This document shows positions 1 to 8,705 of a stretch of DNA of 37,968 nt, in pieces; the first letter of the stretch is position 1; each line of letters starts with the position of its first letter. Made by a program: the position numbers and the translations under genes. Below the pieces are notes generated by a model. The model searched no databases, was not told where the DNA came from, and worked only from the letters and a program-made list of their open reading frames with translations. The DNA is taken from contig JANQIN010000159.1 of the NCBI GenBank assembly GCA_028282145.1, forward strand, positions 1-37,968, written 5' to 3'. The stretch comes from Thermodesulfobacteriota bacterium (GTDB taxonomy: Bacteria; Desulfobacterota; Desulfuromonadia; Desulfuromonadales; Geopsychrobacteraceae).

Positions 1-974
1 TGTAGCTGGACTTTGGCTTCGATCAGCTCCCGATTGACCTGCTCGTAGGTCATATTCAGAACACTGAGACGGGCGTTGGCTTCCTGCAGAATCTCTTCCA
101 CCGAACGCAGGTTCTCGAGATTCACGCCGAAGAAGCGGCCGGTTTTTTCGATCTCGGTATCGACCTGTTCCAGAACCCGGTTGATTGCGGCATCGTTGAG
201 ATGATATCGGCTGGCTTTTTTACGAAACTCCTTGTGGAACTGATCCGGCTGGTCATCGTAGAAGATGCTGGCCAGGACATCGGAAAGGTGCACCAGCTGA
301 CTGAATCGCTTTATTTTGGCGTTGTCTCCGGTGTAGGTCTCCGGAGCATGGTGGTATTGAATGGGACCGACCAGGATCGGTGGAAACCCCCAGGATTCGG
401 CAATCGCCGTCCCAACCTCCAGGTGGTCCAGTCCGAGTTCTTCCTTTTCCGCCTCGCACACCTGAGCGCCGTGCACCGGGGATCTTCCAATCACCCGAGC
501 ATACTCCTCCGGCAGAGTCCGCGCCATCACCAGAACACCAATATTCTGCAGCAGCGCAGCGATAAAAGCCTCGTCCGGATCGCTGTCCCCGAAGTGAGGT
601 GCCATCATCTTGGCCGCTACCGCGGTGGTCATCGACCGTTGCCAGAACAGTTCGTAGTCGAAGGGGTCGGCAAAACCGGCCTTTTTGATATTCAAAAAGG
701 AAAAGGACAGAACCAGACTGCGCACGGCATTGATACCCAGAATCGAAACCGCCTGCTGGATGGTGCTGATCTGATTGGGGAAATTGTAGTAGGCACTATT
801 GACCACCTTCAGAACCTTGGCGGAAAGAGCGATATCTTTGGTGATCAGATTGGCAATCTCACCGATATCGGTTTCTTCCTGCCCCGTGACCCGAACCAGT
901 TCGGAAGCGACGGTCGGTAAGGTGGGAAGGTTTTCCGATTCCAGAACCTTTTCAAGAATCTTCGCGGGTTCCAT
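1..974 (-). CDS. HDOD-domain signal transduction protein, truncated by the window start; possibly followed by a further C-terminal output domain
   Basis: Absent from the ORF track because no stop lies inside the window. Manual minus-strand translation from ATG at 974..972 gives MEPAKILEKVLESENLPTLPTVASELVRVTGQEETDIGEIANLITKDIALSAKVLKVVNSAYYNFPNQISTIQQAVSILGINAVRSLVLSFSFLN..., a typical HDOD N-terminus. It runs toward a coiled-coil ...NMTYEQVNRELIEAKVQLQ at the window edge. Confidence 0.9.
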   Translation of the reverse strand, partial: MEPAKILEKVLESENLPTLPTVASELVRVTGQEETDIGEIANLITKDIALSAKVLKVVNSAYYNFPNQISTIQQAVSILGINAVRSLVLSFSFLNIKKAGFADPFDYELFWQRSMTTAVAAKMMAPHFGDSDPDEAFIAALLQNIGVLVMARTLPEEYARVIGRSPVHGAQVCEAEKEELGLDHLEVGTAIAESWGFPPILVGPIQYHHAPETYTGDNAKIKRFSQLVHLSDVLASIFYDDQPDQFHKEFRKKASRYHLNDAAINRVLEQVDTEIEKTGRFFGVNLENLRSVEEILQEANARLSVLNMTYEQVNRELIEAKVQL

Positions 975-1135
975 AGTTTCTCCTGCCGGGAAATGAAAAC
1001 AATCTCATCCAAGAATACCTGATTTTTTTCCCGCTGTCCTCCTCATTGTCCCAGCGCGGCGGTCGGAAAATTTAACTTGCTTTGGTATGTCCCATTGTGC
1101 ATATTTTAATGAAGGTCCCATGACAGGAGGTGCTC

Positions 1136-1579
1136 GTGTTTGTTCAGACGCAACCCGGACGCTGCTTTCTAGGACGAATTCCTCGAGGCGAAGATCTGCT
1201 GGCCTCGATCAACCGATTCTGCCAACAGCAGGATATCCAGCTGGCCACGGTTCAGATGATTGGGGCGGTGGAATGCGCCTGCATCGGCTGGTACGATCCT
1301 AGGATACAAGCCTATACCGAACCGGTTCTCCTGGAAGGAGGGCTGGAGATCCTTTCTTGCCATGGCACGGTTTCCATCATGGACAATCGACCTCAGGCCC
1401 ACCTGCATCTGGCAGTAAGTGGCGCCGACTGTCTGGTGCGCGGTGGACACCTCCATCCCGGAACCCTTGTCTACAACGTGGAGTTTCACCTCCAGGAACA
1501 GTGGGGCGCAACTCTGGTGCGCGGAGAGAGTGCCACCCTCCGCGCTCCAGTGTGGTTTCCCGAACCAATCTCAGCCTGA
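1136..1579 (+). CDS. PPC (DUF296)-domain DNA-binding-like protein
   Basis: The ORF contains QAHLHLAVSGADCLVRGGHLHPGTLVYNVEFHL, characteristic of PPC/DUF296. The ORF track starts at GTG 1130, but AGGAGG at 1125-1130 is placed as the Shine-Dalgarno for GTG 1136. Confidence 0.8.
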   Translation: MFVQTQPGRCFLGRIPRGEDLLASINRFCQQQDIQLATVQMIGAVECACIGWYDPRIQAYTEPVLLEGGLEILSCHGTVSIMDNRPQAHLHLAVSGADCLVRGGHLHPGTLVYNVEFHLQEQWGATLVRGESATLRAPVWFPEPISA

Positions 1580-1588
1580 TAGACCTGC

Positions 1589-2158
1589 CTAGGGAAGTTT
1601 CTGCGTTTTAAAGAGGAAGTTCACCGTCCGACGGTCATCGCTCTTGGCCGTATGAACAGCGACAACCTGCCCTCCGTCCTGCTCAACTTTCACCGGGGTA
1701 TCGGCAAAAACGATCTGTTGGCCCTGAGGCACGACGAAGACCAGGTCATGGCTGGTGCTGTATTTGATAATCCAGCGTCCCCGAGAATCGACCTGGAAGT
1801 TATTGGTCGGCACATCAAAGGTAAAACGGACTGTGATCGACTGGCCCAACTGCAGTGGCGCCGGATACTTCAATTTGATCGCCGTCGGAATTCCAGCCCC
1901 TTCCACATCGACCGCTTCCGCCTCCAGCGGCATCATCGTGCTCAGATCAAAAGCGGCCAACAGGGTGACAGGGCCGTCTGCAAAGTCGAATCCTTGGGGA
2001 GGAAAGGTGAACCCTTTGGCACCCACATCCGTGTCGGTGATCTCATAGGAGATACGAAGAGTTTTTGTCTTGGGGTCCAGAGGAACCACCGTCACGGCAG
2101 CGCTCACAAAAGAGGTGGTCAGCAGGATAGCAAGGCAAACGAGAAAGAATGTGCGCAT
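1589..2158 (-). CDS. Exported protein of unknown function
   Basis: ORF with internal start MRTFFLVCLAILLTTSFVSAA, a clear signal peptide, followed by a beta-rich domain. Start placed at ATG 2158 rather than the ORF-track start at 2299. Confidence 0.7.
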   Translation of the reverse strand: MRTFFLVCLAILLTTSFVSAAVTVVPLDPKTKTLRISYEITDTDVGAKGFTFPPQGFDFADGPVTLLAAFDLSTMMPLEAEAVDVEGAGIPTAIKLKYPAPLQLGQSITVRFTFDVPTNNFQVDSRGRWIIKYSTSHDLVFVVPQGQQIVFADTPVKVEQDGGQVVAVHTAKSDDRRTVNFLFKTQKLP

Positions 2159-2250
2159 GTTGTCTCCGTATGATAGAGGTATGCTAAAGGTCATCGAATG
2201 GTTTGATCTTACCATGAGCTTTGTTGCAGGAAACCTGTAAATCCAGTTCT

Positions 2251-2967
2251 TTACCCAATCTTTGCTCGATATCCCCGCCACAGCAGAATCCCGCCCCAAG
2301 CCATCGCCAACATCATGACGATAGAACCGAAGATATGAGCCGTCCAGGCCAATCCATGGTCCCAGGTCAACAGACCGGTTTCGGTCAACAGGTATTCCCA
2401 GTCATGAAACCCGTAAGGGGAATTGCGCCCGGTATTACCACCAAGGAGGGGCAGGACGCCGGCGCGGGCATCGTTGATGTAGGGGGCCAGGTCAAGCACG
2501 CTTTCGCCGAACCACCAGAAACAGACTGCCGCCCCGAATCCGTCCCTGGTTTTCAACAACAGCACCCCGAGACAGATAAGAGGGATCAGCAACTGCCCGA
2601 GACTTCCTCCCAGAGTCATCATGAACTGGCCGAAAGGACGGAAGAAAAAATGGCCGGCCTCATGAAATGGAAGATTTACGAGGTGAAGAAAGCTCTCTCC
2701 GGCCATGTTGGAGGCGGGTACGGAAAAGATCAAAGGAAGCGAAAGAAACAGCAGACCACCCAGCAAAAGAGTCCGGCCCCAGAAAAAGAGGGGCTCATCC
2801 ACGGATGGGGCGGCCCAGAGAAGATCGCCCAAGGTCGTGGTGCCCGTGTGGGAAGATGACACAGCCGGTCTTTCCGAAACCGGCCGATATTTAGCAAAGA
2901 TCAGACCGCACCTCTGGCACTCGGTCAATCCTTCAGGCTGGCTGTATCCACATTTCGGGCATTCCAT
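2251..2967 (-). CDS. Zinc-ribbon membrane protein with HExxH (HEAGH) motif, possible M50-like metallopeptidase
   Basis: N-terminal CPKC...CQRC zinc ribbon, several hydrophobic helices, FHEAGHFFF at 2650-2664 and a downstream DLAPYINDAR. Confidence 0.6.
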   Translation of the reverse strand: MECPKCGYSQPEGLTECQRCGLIFAKYRPVSERPAVSSSHTGTTTLGDLLWAAPSVDEPLFFWGRTLLLGGLLFLSLPLIFSVPASNMAGESFLHLVNLPFHEAGHFFFRPFGQFMMTLGGSLGQLLIPLICLGVLLLKTRDGFGAAVCFWWFGESVLDLAPYINDARAGVLPLLGGNTGRNSPYGFHDWEYLLTETGLLTWDHGLAWTAHIFGSIVMMLAMAWGGILLWRGYRAKIG

Positions 2968-2976
2968 CTCCGGTCT

Positions 2977-4581
2977 CTAGTGAAGACGTGTGATCATTAA
3001 ATTCAGACAACCGATCAGAAATCCAAGTAGACCGCCGAACAGATTAATGTATTTGAACTGTTCGCGCATGATTCCCAGAAGAAGGTCTTCCACCTGGAGT
3101 ACATCCAGGGCATTGACCTTTTCTTCCACCACCCGTTCCACATTGAGGGCCTCGACCAGTGGCGGGACTTCTTTCTTCAGAAGTTCGGTCAGTTGCTGGT
3201 AAATCAAGGGCTCAAGCTCCAACCGGACCTTTTCGGGGAAACGGGAAGAAAGGGGGCCTAAAGGCACCTCGGTCAGCCATTGTTCCATCCATTTGCCCAA
3301 CAGGCAGTCAAACGCCTGTCGCGCTTCAGCCCCTCGAATCTGCCGCAGTCCATGGTCGACCGCCTGATTCCACCAGCCGTCCCACTGTTCGGAAGGCGTC
3401 ATTTCCTGCATCAGTTCATTGAAGGGACGATCCTTGATTTGCTGGAAGCCTCGCTCCAGCAGACCGACAACCGCCTCGGCTGTACGGGGGCTTTGCAGAG
3501 CCAAGACGGCCTTTTCCCGGGCAAAGGCCCGGACACCAGCCACTTTTTCATAAGAAAGGCGGTCGACAAAGCTGTGCATCGGCCGATCCAGCCAGTTGTC
3601 AATCCGGACCCGGATCAGAGTTGCGATCTGCGTCTGAGTCGTCTCCTCCTGCAGCCAACGGGCGATCTCCTCACCCGCTTTATCAAGGACTTTGGGGATA
3701 TGTGCATGAATCTGCTCCATGCTGACAAAGGCCCCGATGATGGCAGTCAACCCGTCGAGGGAATCCAGAAAAGACTCGATACCGGCCTTAATCCGTTTCG
3801 TGAGTTTCGCGCGAAAAGCGGGATCGTGAAGCAGACCTCCGAATTTTTCCAACATCGGAGGGAGCTCTTTTTCGAGCTGTCCCAACAGGAGTTCAATCAG
3901 GTCCTGCGGCAAAAGTTCGCGCAGGGATTTTTCGGAAGCCAGCAGCTGTTCCAGGCGCTGATCCACCAGGCGAGCGGTACCGTCAGCCAACAACGGGGAT
4001 TGCAACAGTTGTCGCACCTTGGTATCGATCCGGGATTGCAGCTTTCCGTAATCTTCCGGCGACAGACAACTCTCCAGGTCGCGCTGCAACCAACGATCCC
4101 GTTGACCGGTAAGCCATCGGCGAAGGTCGTCTTCCAATCCGGGAGAACCAAGAAGCTCAAAAACCGAGTCGGCGATCTTTAATCGAACCACCCGGGAAAG
4201 ATCCTCGAAATGACGTTCCAACCCTTTTGGAATCAGGGATTGAATTGAGCCCAGCTCCCGGTCAAGTACCAGATTGAGCCGCTCTCCCAATGCGGCGTGC
4301 AGCTCTCGCTGGAAGTGAGGCTTTTCCAGCGCCCGACCGACATCCTCTGAGGTCAGAAGGTGGTTGCCCACCATTTGGCCGATTTTGGCCGCCAGTTCCT
4401 GCCGCTTGGCCGGGATGATTCCAGGGGTCAACGGAATACGAATTCCAAAAACTTTCCAGGCCCGAAGGGGCCGGAAAAGCATCCGGATTGCGACCGTATT
4501 GGTGATGTAGCCGATAAAGGCTCCCACCACCGGCAAAGCCAGCAGTGGGAGCCATTCGGTCCAATTTACTTCGGATAGCAC
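2977..4581 (-). CDS. DUF445 family membrane protein
   Basis: N-terminal VVGAFIGYITNTVAIRMLFRPLRAWKVFGIRIPLTPGIIPAKRQELAAKIGQMVGNHLLT is typical of DUF445. C-terminal helix GGLLGFLIGCLNL. GTG start. Confidence 0.85.
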   Translation of the reverse strand: MLSEVNWTEWLPLLALPVVGAFIGYITNTVAIRMLFRPLRAWKVFGIRIPLTPGIIPAKRQELAAKIGQMVGNHLLTSEDVGRALEKPHFQRELHAALGERLNLVLDRELGSIQSLIPKGLERHFEDLSRVVRLKIADSVFELLGSPGLEDDLRRWLTGQRDRWLQRDLESCLSPEDYGKLQSRIDTKVRQLLQSPLLADGTARLVDQRLEQLLASEKSLRELLPQDLIELLLGQLEKELPPMLEKFGGLLHDPAFRAKLTKRIKAGIESFLDSLDGLTAIIGAFVSMEQIHAHIPKVLDKAGEEIARWLQEETTQTQIATLIRVRIDNWLDRPMHSFVDRLSYEKVAGVRAFAREKAVLALQSPRTAEAVVGLLERGFQQIKDRPFNELMQEMTPSEQWDGWWNQAVDHGLRQIRGAEARQAFDCLLGKWMEQWLTEVPLGPLSSRFPEKVRLELEPLIYQQLTELLKKEVPPLVEALNVERVVEEKVNALDVLQVEDLLLGIMREQFKYINLFGGLLGFLIGCLNLMITRLH

Positions 4582-4591
4582 AAAGGCTCCG

Positions 4592-5587
4592 TCAGCCGAC
4601 CATTTCGATAATCGAGTTGTCGCCGATATTCATGACACGGGACGCACCCTTGAGGGTCACATCGTCTCCAAGAATCGATCCCTCAAGGATGACGTCTTCA
4701 ACATGACTGTTGGTATTAATGATCGAATCTTTGACGATCGATTCTTTGACCAGCGTGCCGGCGGCAACCGAGACGTTGGGGCCGACAATCGCCCCTTCCA
4801 CCCGAGCACCGGCTGCAATGGAGACGGGCTCGATAATGACCGACCCCTCGACCTCTCCCTCCACAACATGAGACTGCTCCAGCAGAAAGCGGTTGGTCTC
4901 CAACAAGGTCTCCGGTTTCCCGCAATCGAGCCAGTCGCTGATGGTCGGCGCACCAAGCTTGCACCCCTCGGCGATCATCCGCATAAAGACCGCCGGCAGG
5001 TAGTACTCACCCTTGACCTTGGCGCCGGCTTCGATAGCGGCTTCAATAGCCCTCATAAAGCCGTCGCCGTCTTTAAGATAATACAGACCCACCTGGGCCA
5101 GACGGGAAATGGGGGTGTCGGGCTTCTCCACCATATCGACGATCACCCCGTCCTTCATCACGTTGACACCGAACCGCTGGTAATCTTCGACCTCTTTGGA
5201 GTAGATCAGGCCGTCGATCCCATCGCACAATTGGGGGATCCGGGTCAGGTCGGTGACGAAGATGGTGTCATTGAAAACAACAAGGACATCATCACCGGCC
5301 GAAATTGCCGGAGACGCCAGAGCCACTGCGTGAGCCGGTCCGAGACGTTCCTGCTGAACAAAATAAGCACAGTCCAACTGAGGAAACTTGTCGGCCATAA
5401 ACGCTTCGATCTGCTGACCGTTCTCATCGGTGATAAAGATAAACTGATCGACATCCAGCACCAGGAGCCGTTCGACAATATGTTCCAGAACGGTTTTCCC
5501 CGCGACATGAACCAGCGACTTCGCTTTGGTGTGGGTATGGGGGCGCAGCCGCGTCCCTTTGCCAGCAACCGGTAAAATAACTTTCAT
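4592..5587 (-). CDS. Sugar-phosphate nucleotidyltransferase with left-handed beta-helix tail
   Basis: MKVILPVAGKGTRLRPHTHTKAKSLVHVAGK (NTP_transferase signature) and C-terminal hexapeptide-like repeats (VEGAIVGPNVSVAAGTLVKESIVKDSIINTNSHVED). Confidence 0.85.
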   Translation of the reverse strand: MKVILPVAGKGTRLRPHTHTKAKSLVHVAGKTVLEHIVERLLVLDVDQFIFITDENGQQIEAFMADKFPQLDCAYFVQQERLGPAHAVALASPAISAGDDVLVVFNDTIFVTDLTRIPQLCDGIDGLIYSKEVEDYQRFGVNVMKDGVIVDMVEKPDTPISRLAQVGLYYLKDGDGFMRAIEAAIEAGAKVKGEYYLPAVFMRMIAEGCKLGAPTISDWLDCGKPETLLETNRFLLEQSHVVEGEVEGSVIIEPVSIAAGARVEGAIVGPNVSVAAGTLVKESIVKDSIINTNSHVEDVILEGSILGDDVTLKGASRVMNIGDNSIIEMVG

Positions 5588-5679
5588 GGAGCCCTCCCTC
5601 AGCCCTTGTTCCTGACAGCCCGATCCGTTAGCATGCGACCAGGCCGGGCTGTGAAACGGCCTGGGACATCGGAGAGACT

Positions 5680-6567
5680 ATGATGAACGATTGTTTGGTG
5701 CGTATTATAAGCGAAGACGGCCGTTTGCGCGCCATGGCCGCCGTCACCACAACTTTGTGTAACAACATCTGCAATAAGCAGCAGACCGATCCGACCGCTT
5801 CGGTAGCCCTGAGTCGCCTGGTTACCGGGACTGCCTTGATGGGCGCCCTACTCAAAGACGGTCAAGGGCTGGCCCTGGTCGTTGAAGGCAACGGCCCGCT
5901 GCAGCGGATGATGGCCGAGACCGACGACGAAGGCCGGGTACGCGCCAGCATTAAAAACCCCGTCTGTGGGCTTCCACCCAAAGACGGTCGTTTTGACGTG
6001 GTCGGTGCCGTTGGCCGCGCCGGATTCCTCCATGTCACCAAAGACTTGGGACTGAAAGAAACCTACCGAAGCCAGGTGATGCTTCAGACCAGCGAGATCG
6101 GGGAAGATCTGGCCTGGTACCTGACCTCTTCGGAGCAGGTCCCGTCGACTGTCGCACTGGGAGTCCAGTTGGCTCCCGACGCTTCGGTCCACGTTGCCGG
6201 CGGATTTATCATCCAGTCGTTACCGCCGGCAGATGAGGGGTCGATTGCCGCGATCGAACAACGCCTGGCCAATTATGGCAGTGTTTCCGCCCGTCTGGCA
6301 AGCGGCCAGGGTCCCCGGGAATGGCTTTCGGACCTGCTCGGGGAAACACCGTTCAAGATCGTCGGGGAAACGTCGCTTGAATTTTCCTGTCGCTGCAACC
6401 TGAACCACTGTCTGAAACTACTGCGCACTTTGGGGGCATCGGAACTCGAAAAGCTCTTTGCCGAACAGGAGACGGTCACCGTAACCTGCGAATACTGCCG
6501 TCAGACCTACCCCATCAACCAGGAACAGGGGCAGCTGTTGATCGAACAGCTGAAATCAAATCACTAA
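5680..6567 (+). CDS. hslO: Hsp33 redox-regulated chaperone
   Basis: Full-length Hsp33-like protein with C-terminal CRC...CEYC zinc cysteine motif. Confidence 0.95.
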   Translation: MMNDCLVRIISEDGRLRAMAAVTTTLCNNICNKQQTDPTASVALSRLVTGTALMGALLKDGQGLALVVEGNGPLQRMMAETDDEGRVRASIKNPVCGLPPKDGRFDVVGAVGRAGFLHVTKDLGLKETYRSQVMLQTSEIGEDLAWYLTSSEQVPSTVALGVQLAPDASVHVAGGFIIQSLPPADEGSIAAIEQRLANYGSVSARLASGQGPREWLSDLLGETPFKIVGETSLEFSCRCNLNHCLKLLRTLGASELEKLFAEQETVTVTCEYCRQTYPINQEQGQLLIEQLKSNH

Positions 6568-6568
6568 A

Positions 6569-6586
6569 CGTCGGGTCTCCCCGACG
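6569..6586. terminator. Stem-loop between convergent hslO and the Gx transporter gene
   Basis: Perfect 7-bp stem with 4-nt loop, CGTCGGG-tctc-CCCGACG, directly after the hslO stop at 6567. No clear T-tract, so a conventional intrinsic terminator is uncertain. Confidence 0.45.
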
Positions 6587-6596
6587 ATGACTGAGA

Positions 6597-7202
6597 TCAA
6601 GCCGGCCTCCTTAATTCTCTGGCGGACTCGGTCTTCGACCCCGCGGTTCGAAAGGCAGGTTGCTGCTTGAGAAAGTCAACCAACAGGTCGGCAGTGATCC
6701 CGTTGGCCAAACCGCTTAGAAAACTGAACAGCAGTAGGAACGGAAAGATCAGCCACAATCCTTCATGCCGCACCAGCAACAGCCAGGCCACCAGAAACTG
6801 GCCGGTCGCATGGCCGATCGCACCTACGACCGATATCCCCACCGGACCAACCGCCTTTCCACCAAGACGATGAAGCCCGGTCATCAGCGTCGTTGCCAGA
6901 ACCCCACCCGAGAGGGACAGCAGAAACCCGGGGGAAAACAGGTTGCCGATCAGCAGGCTGCCCACCAGAATCCGGGTAAAAACCAGGGTCCAGGCGGCGC
7001 GACCGCCATACAGAAAGAGGGCGGTCAGGGTAAAAATATTGGCGAAACCGAAACGAAACCAAGGGACCGGGGAGGGGAGCAGAAACTCGAGGGTGTGCAG
7101 CGCTACGGCCAGTGCTGTAAACAGCGCCAGGAAGATCCGCTTTCGAATCGGTTCCAGTGCCTGAGGGTCAACGGCTGATAAGGTCATAGTCGTTCTCGAC
7201 AT
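6597..7202 (-). CDS. Gx transporter family protein (heptaprenyl diphosphate synthase component I-like, PF07456 type)
   Basis: Hydrophobic protein with LEFLLPSPVPWFRFGFANIFTLTALFLYGGRAAWTLVFTRILVGSLL...GFLLSLSGGVLATTLM. The start may be ATG 7187. Confidence 0.8.
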   Translation of the reverse strand: MSRTTMTLSAVDPQALEPIRKRIFLALFTALAVALHTLEFLLPSPVPWFRFGFANIFTLTALFLYGGRAAWTLVFTRILVGSLLIGNLFSPGFLLSLSGGVLATTLMTGLHRLGGKAVGPVGISVVGAIGHATGQFLVAWLLLVRHEGLWLIFPFLLLFSFLSGLANGITADLLVDFLKQQPAFRTAGSKTESARELRRPA

Positions 7203-7542
7203 CTGGCGTCCCTTCGACCCGGATCACCAGATGGTTGGGCACACAGGCGAGGAGCTCGCCTTGACGGTTGATTTGACCGGTGCGGATGCAGACCTTGGCC
7301 GGACAGGGAGACGAGAGCACACAGACACTGCCATCTTTGATAGCGATCACCGTCGGCCCCAGCGGACCGTTCACAGTGACCCTCCGAGCTTCGGTGAGCA
7401 CACCGTTAAAAACAACCTTGCCATCCCGTTCCACCACCACCCGCTGACCGGCACCGCCGGCCTTCACCAACGTAAACGACCCGGCCACCAGGAGTCCTAC
7501 CCCCAATACCAGCAGGCGATCGAGCCAGGTCAGGCGATTCAT
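7168..7542 (-). CDS. NusG domain II-containing protein, membrane anchored
   Basis: Internal start MNRLTWLDRLLVLGVGLLVAGSFTLV (one TM segment), then VTVNGPLGPTVIAIKDGSVCVLSSPCPAKVCIRTGQINRQGELLACVPNHLVIRVEG, typical of NusG_II proteins. Confidence 0.85.
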   Translation of the reverse strand: MNRLTWLDRLLVLGVGLLVAGSFTLVKAGGAGQRVVVERDGKVVFNGVLTEARRVTVNGPLGPTVIAIKDGSVCVLSSPCPAKVCIRTGQINRQGELLACVPNHLVIRVEGTPDVENDYDLISR

Positions 7543-7586
7543 CACGCCTTTAAACCCGGAGCCCTTACCCGTATCTGAGGACTGGG

Positions 7587-8582
7587 CTACGGCCATTCCA
7601 AGCGTCCGTTGAGACCGCTGGTCTGGAGAACCTTTCCGTCCGGATCGACAATCAGGCCTTCCACGCCATCCCATTCTTCCATCAGCTTCAACCCTTTTTC
7701 GGGACCGAGGATAAAGACCGCCGTCGCCAAACCATCGGCCAGGTCGGCTGTCGGTGCCACCACCGTCACCGCCTGACAGAGGTTGGCCGGATACCCGGTG
7801 CGGGGATCGATCAGATGGTGGTAACGTTGACCGTCAACCTCGAAATAGCGCTCATAGTCACCCGAGGTGACCACCGCTTCGTCGGCGGAGGGAAGGACAG
7901 CCAACACCTCTCCTGCTTTACGTGGATGGACCAGTCCGATTCGCCAGGGCCGGCCTTTCCGATCTCCAAGCAGGCGCAGATCGCCACCGGCATTGACACT
8001 GGCGTTTTGCACACCACCGTCCTTGAGCAACTGCCAGGCCCGATCAACCGCATAACCTTTGGCGATACTGCCCAGATCGACCTGCAGGTCGACATTCGAC
8101 TTGCTCACCATCCGCCCTTCCAGGCTCAGACCGCCCGGTCCCAGACCGTCCATGGCCTGCCGAATCCGGGCTTCCTCCGGAACTTGCGGGTTCTCGTTGA
8201 GGATGTCCCAGATATCGATCAGCCGCCCCATACTAAGATCGAAAGCCCCCTCGCTACGCTGCGCGATCTCCAGTCCCAGGCGGATGACCTCGGCCGTTTC
8301 TTCCGAAACCTTCTGTTGATCCACGGCTTTGGAGAGCAACGTCACATCACTGGTTTCGATATGAGGCGACATCAGGTCTTCGATGCGGGACATCTCGCTA
8401 AAAGCCCTGCTCACCACCTCATCCAGTTTCCCGGTATCGGGCCCGAAGGCGGTAATCTCCACCAGGGTCCCCATGATGATCTGGCTGCGGCGGACCTGCC
8501 CCTCCTCCTGTCCCGACAGACGCCACCAGGCACCGGCAATCAAAAGGACCATCAGCACAATGACAAGGATCGGACGGTTCAT
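7587..8582 (-). CDS. apbE: FAD:protein FMN transferase (ApbE family)
   Basis: N-terminal signal/TM sequence, IIMGTLVEITAFG, VDLGSIAKGYAVDRA, YHHLIDPRTGYPA, LADGLATAVFILG. Confidence 0.93.
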   Translation of the reverse strand: MNRPILVIVLMVLLIAGAWWRLSGQEEGQVRRSQIIMGTLVEITAFGPDTGKLDEVVSRAFSEMSRIEDLMSPHIETSDVTLLSKAVDQQKVSEETAEVIRLGLEIAQRSEGAFDLSMGRLIDIWDILNENPQVPEEARIRQAMDGLGPGGLSLEGRMVSKSNVDLQVDLGSIAKGYAVDRAWQLLKDGGVQNASVNAGGDLRLLGDRKGRPWRIGLVHPRKAGEVLAVLPSADEAVVTSGDYERYFEVDGQRYHHLIDPRTGYPANLCQAVTVVAPTADLADGLATAVFILGPEKGLKLMEEWDGVEGLIVDPDGKVLQTSGLNGRLEWP

Positions 8583-8705
8583 AACGCTATTCTTTCAACC
8601 TTCATGCCCCATGGGGCTATACGCTTTGAGTAAGTTTGTATCATTTTGGCCTCTGCCAAGGTGTGCCGATTGCCGGTCTAAAGAGGCCAACACAGGCAGA
8701 GGAGC

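Noticed and set aside
3280-4182. 300-aa plus-strand ORF antisense to the DUF445 gene
   Set aside because: Shadow ORF; DUF445 on the minus strand explains the region.
8583-8705. FMN riboswitch upstream of apbE
   Set aside because: No RFN-element core sequence recognised; the competing repeats are reported only as an unassigned leader structure.
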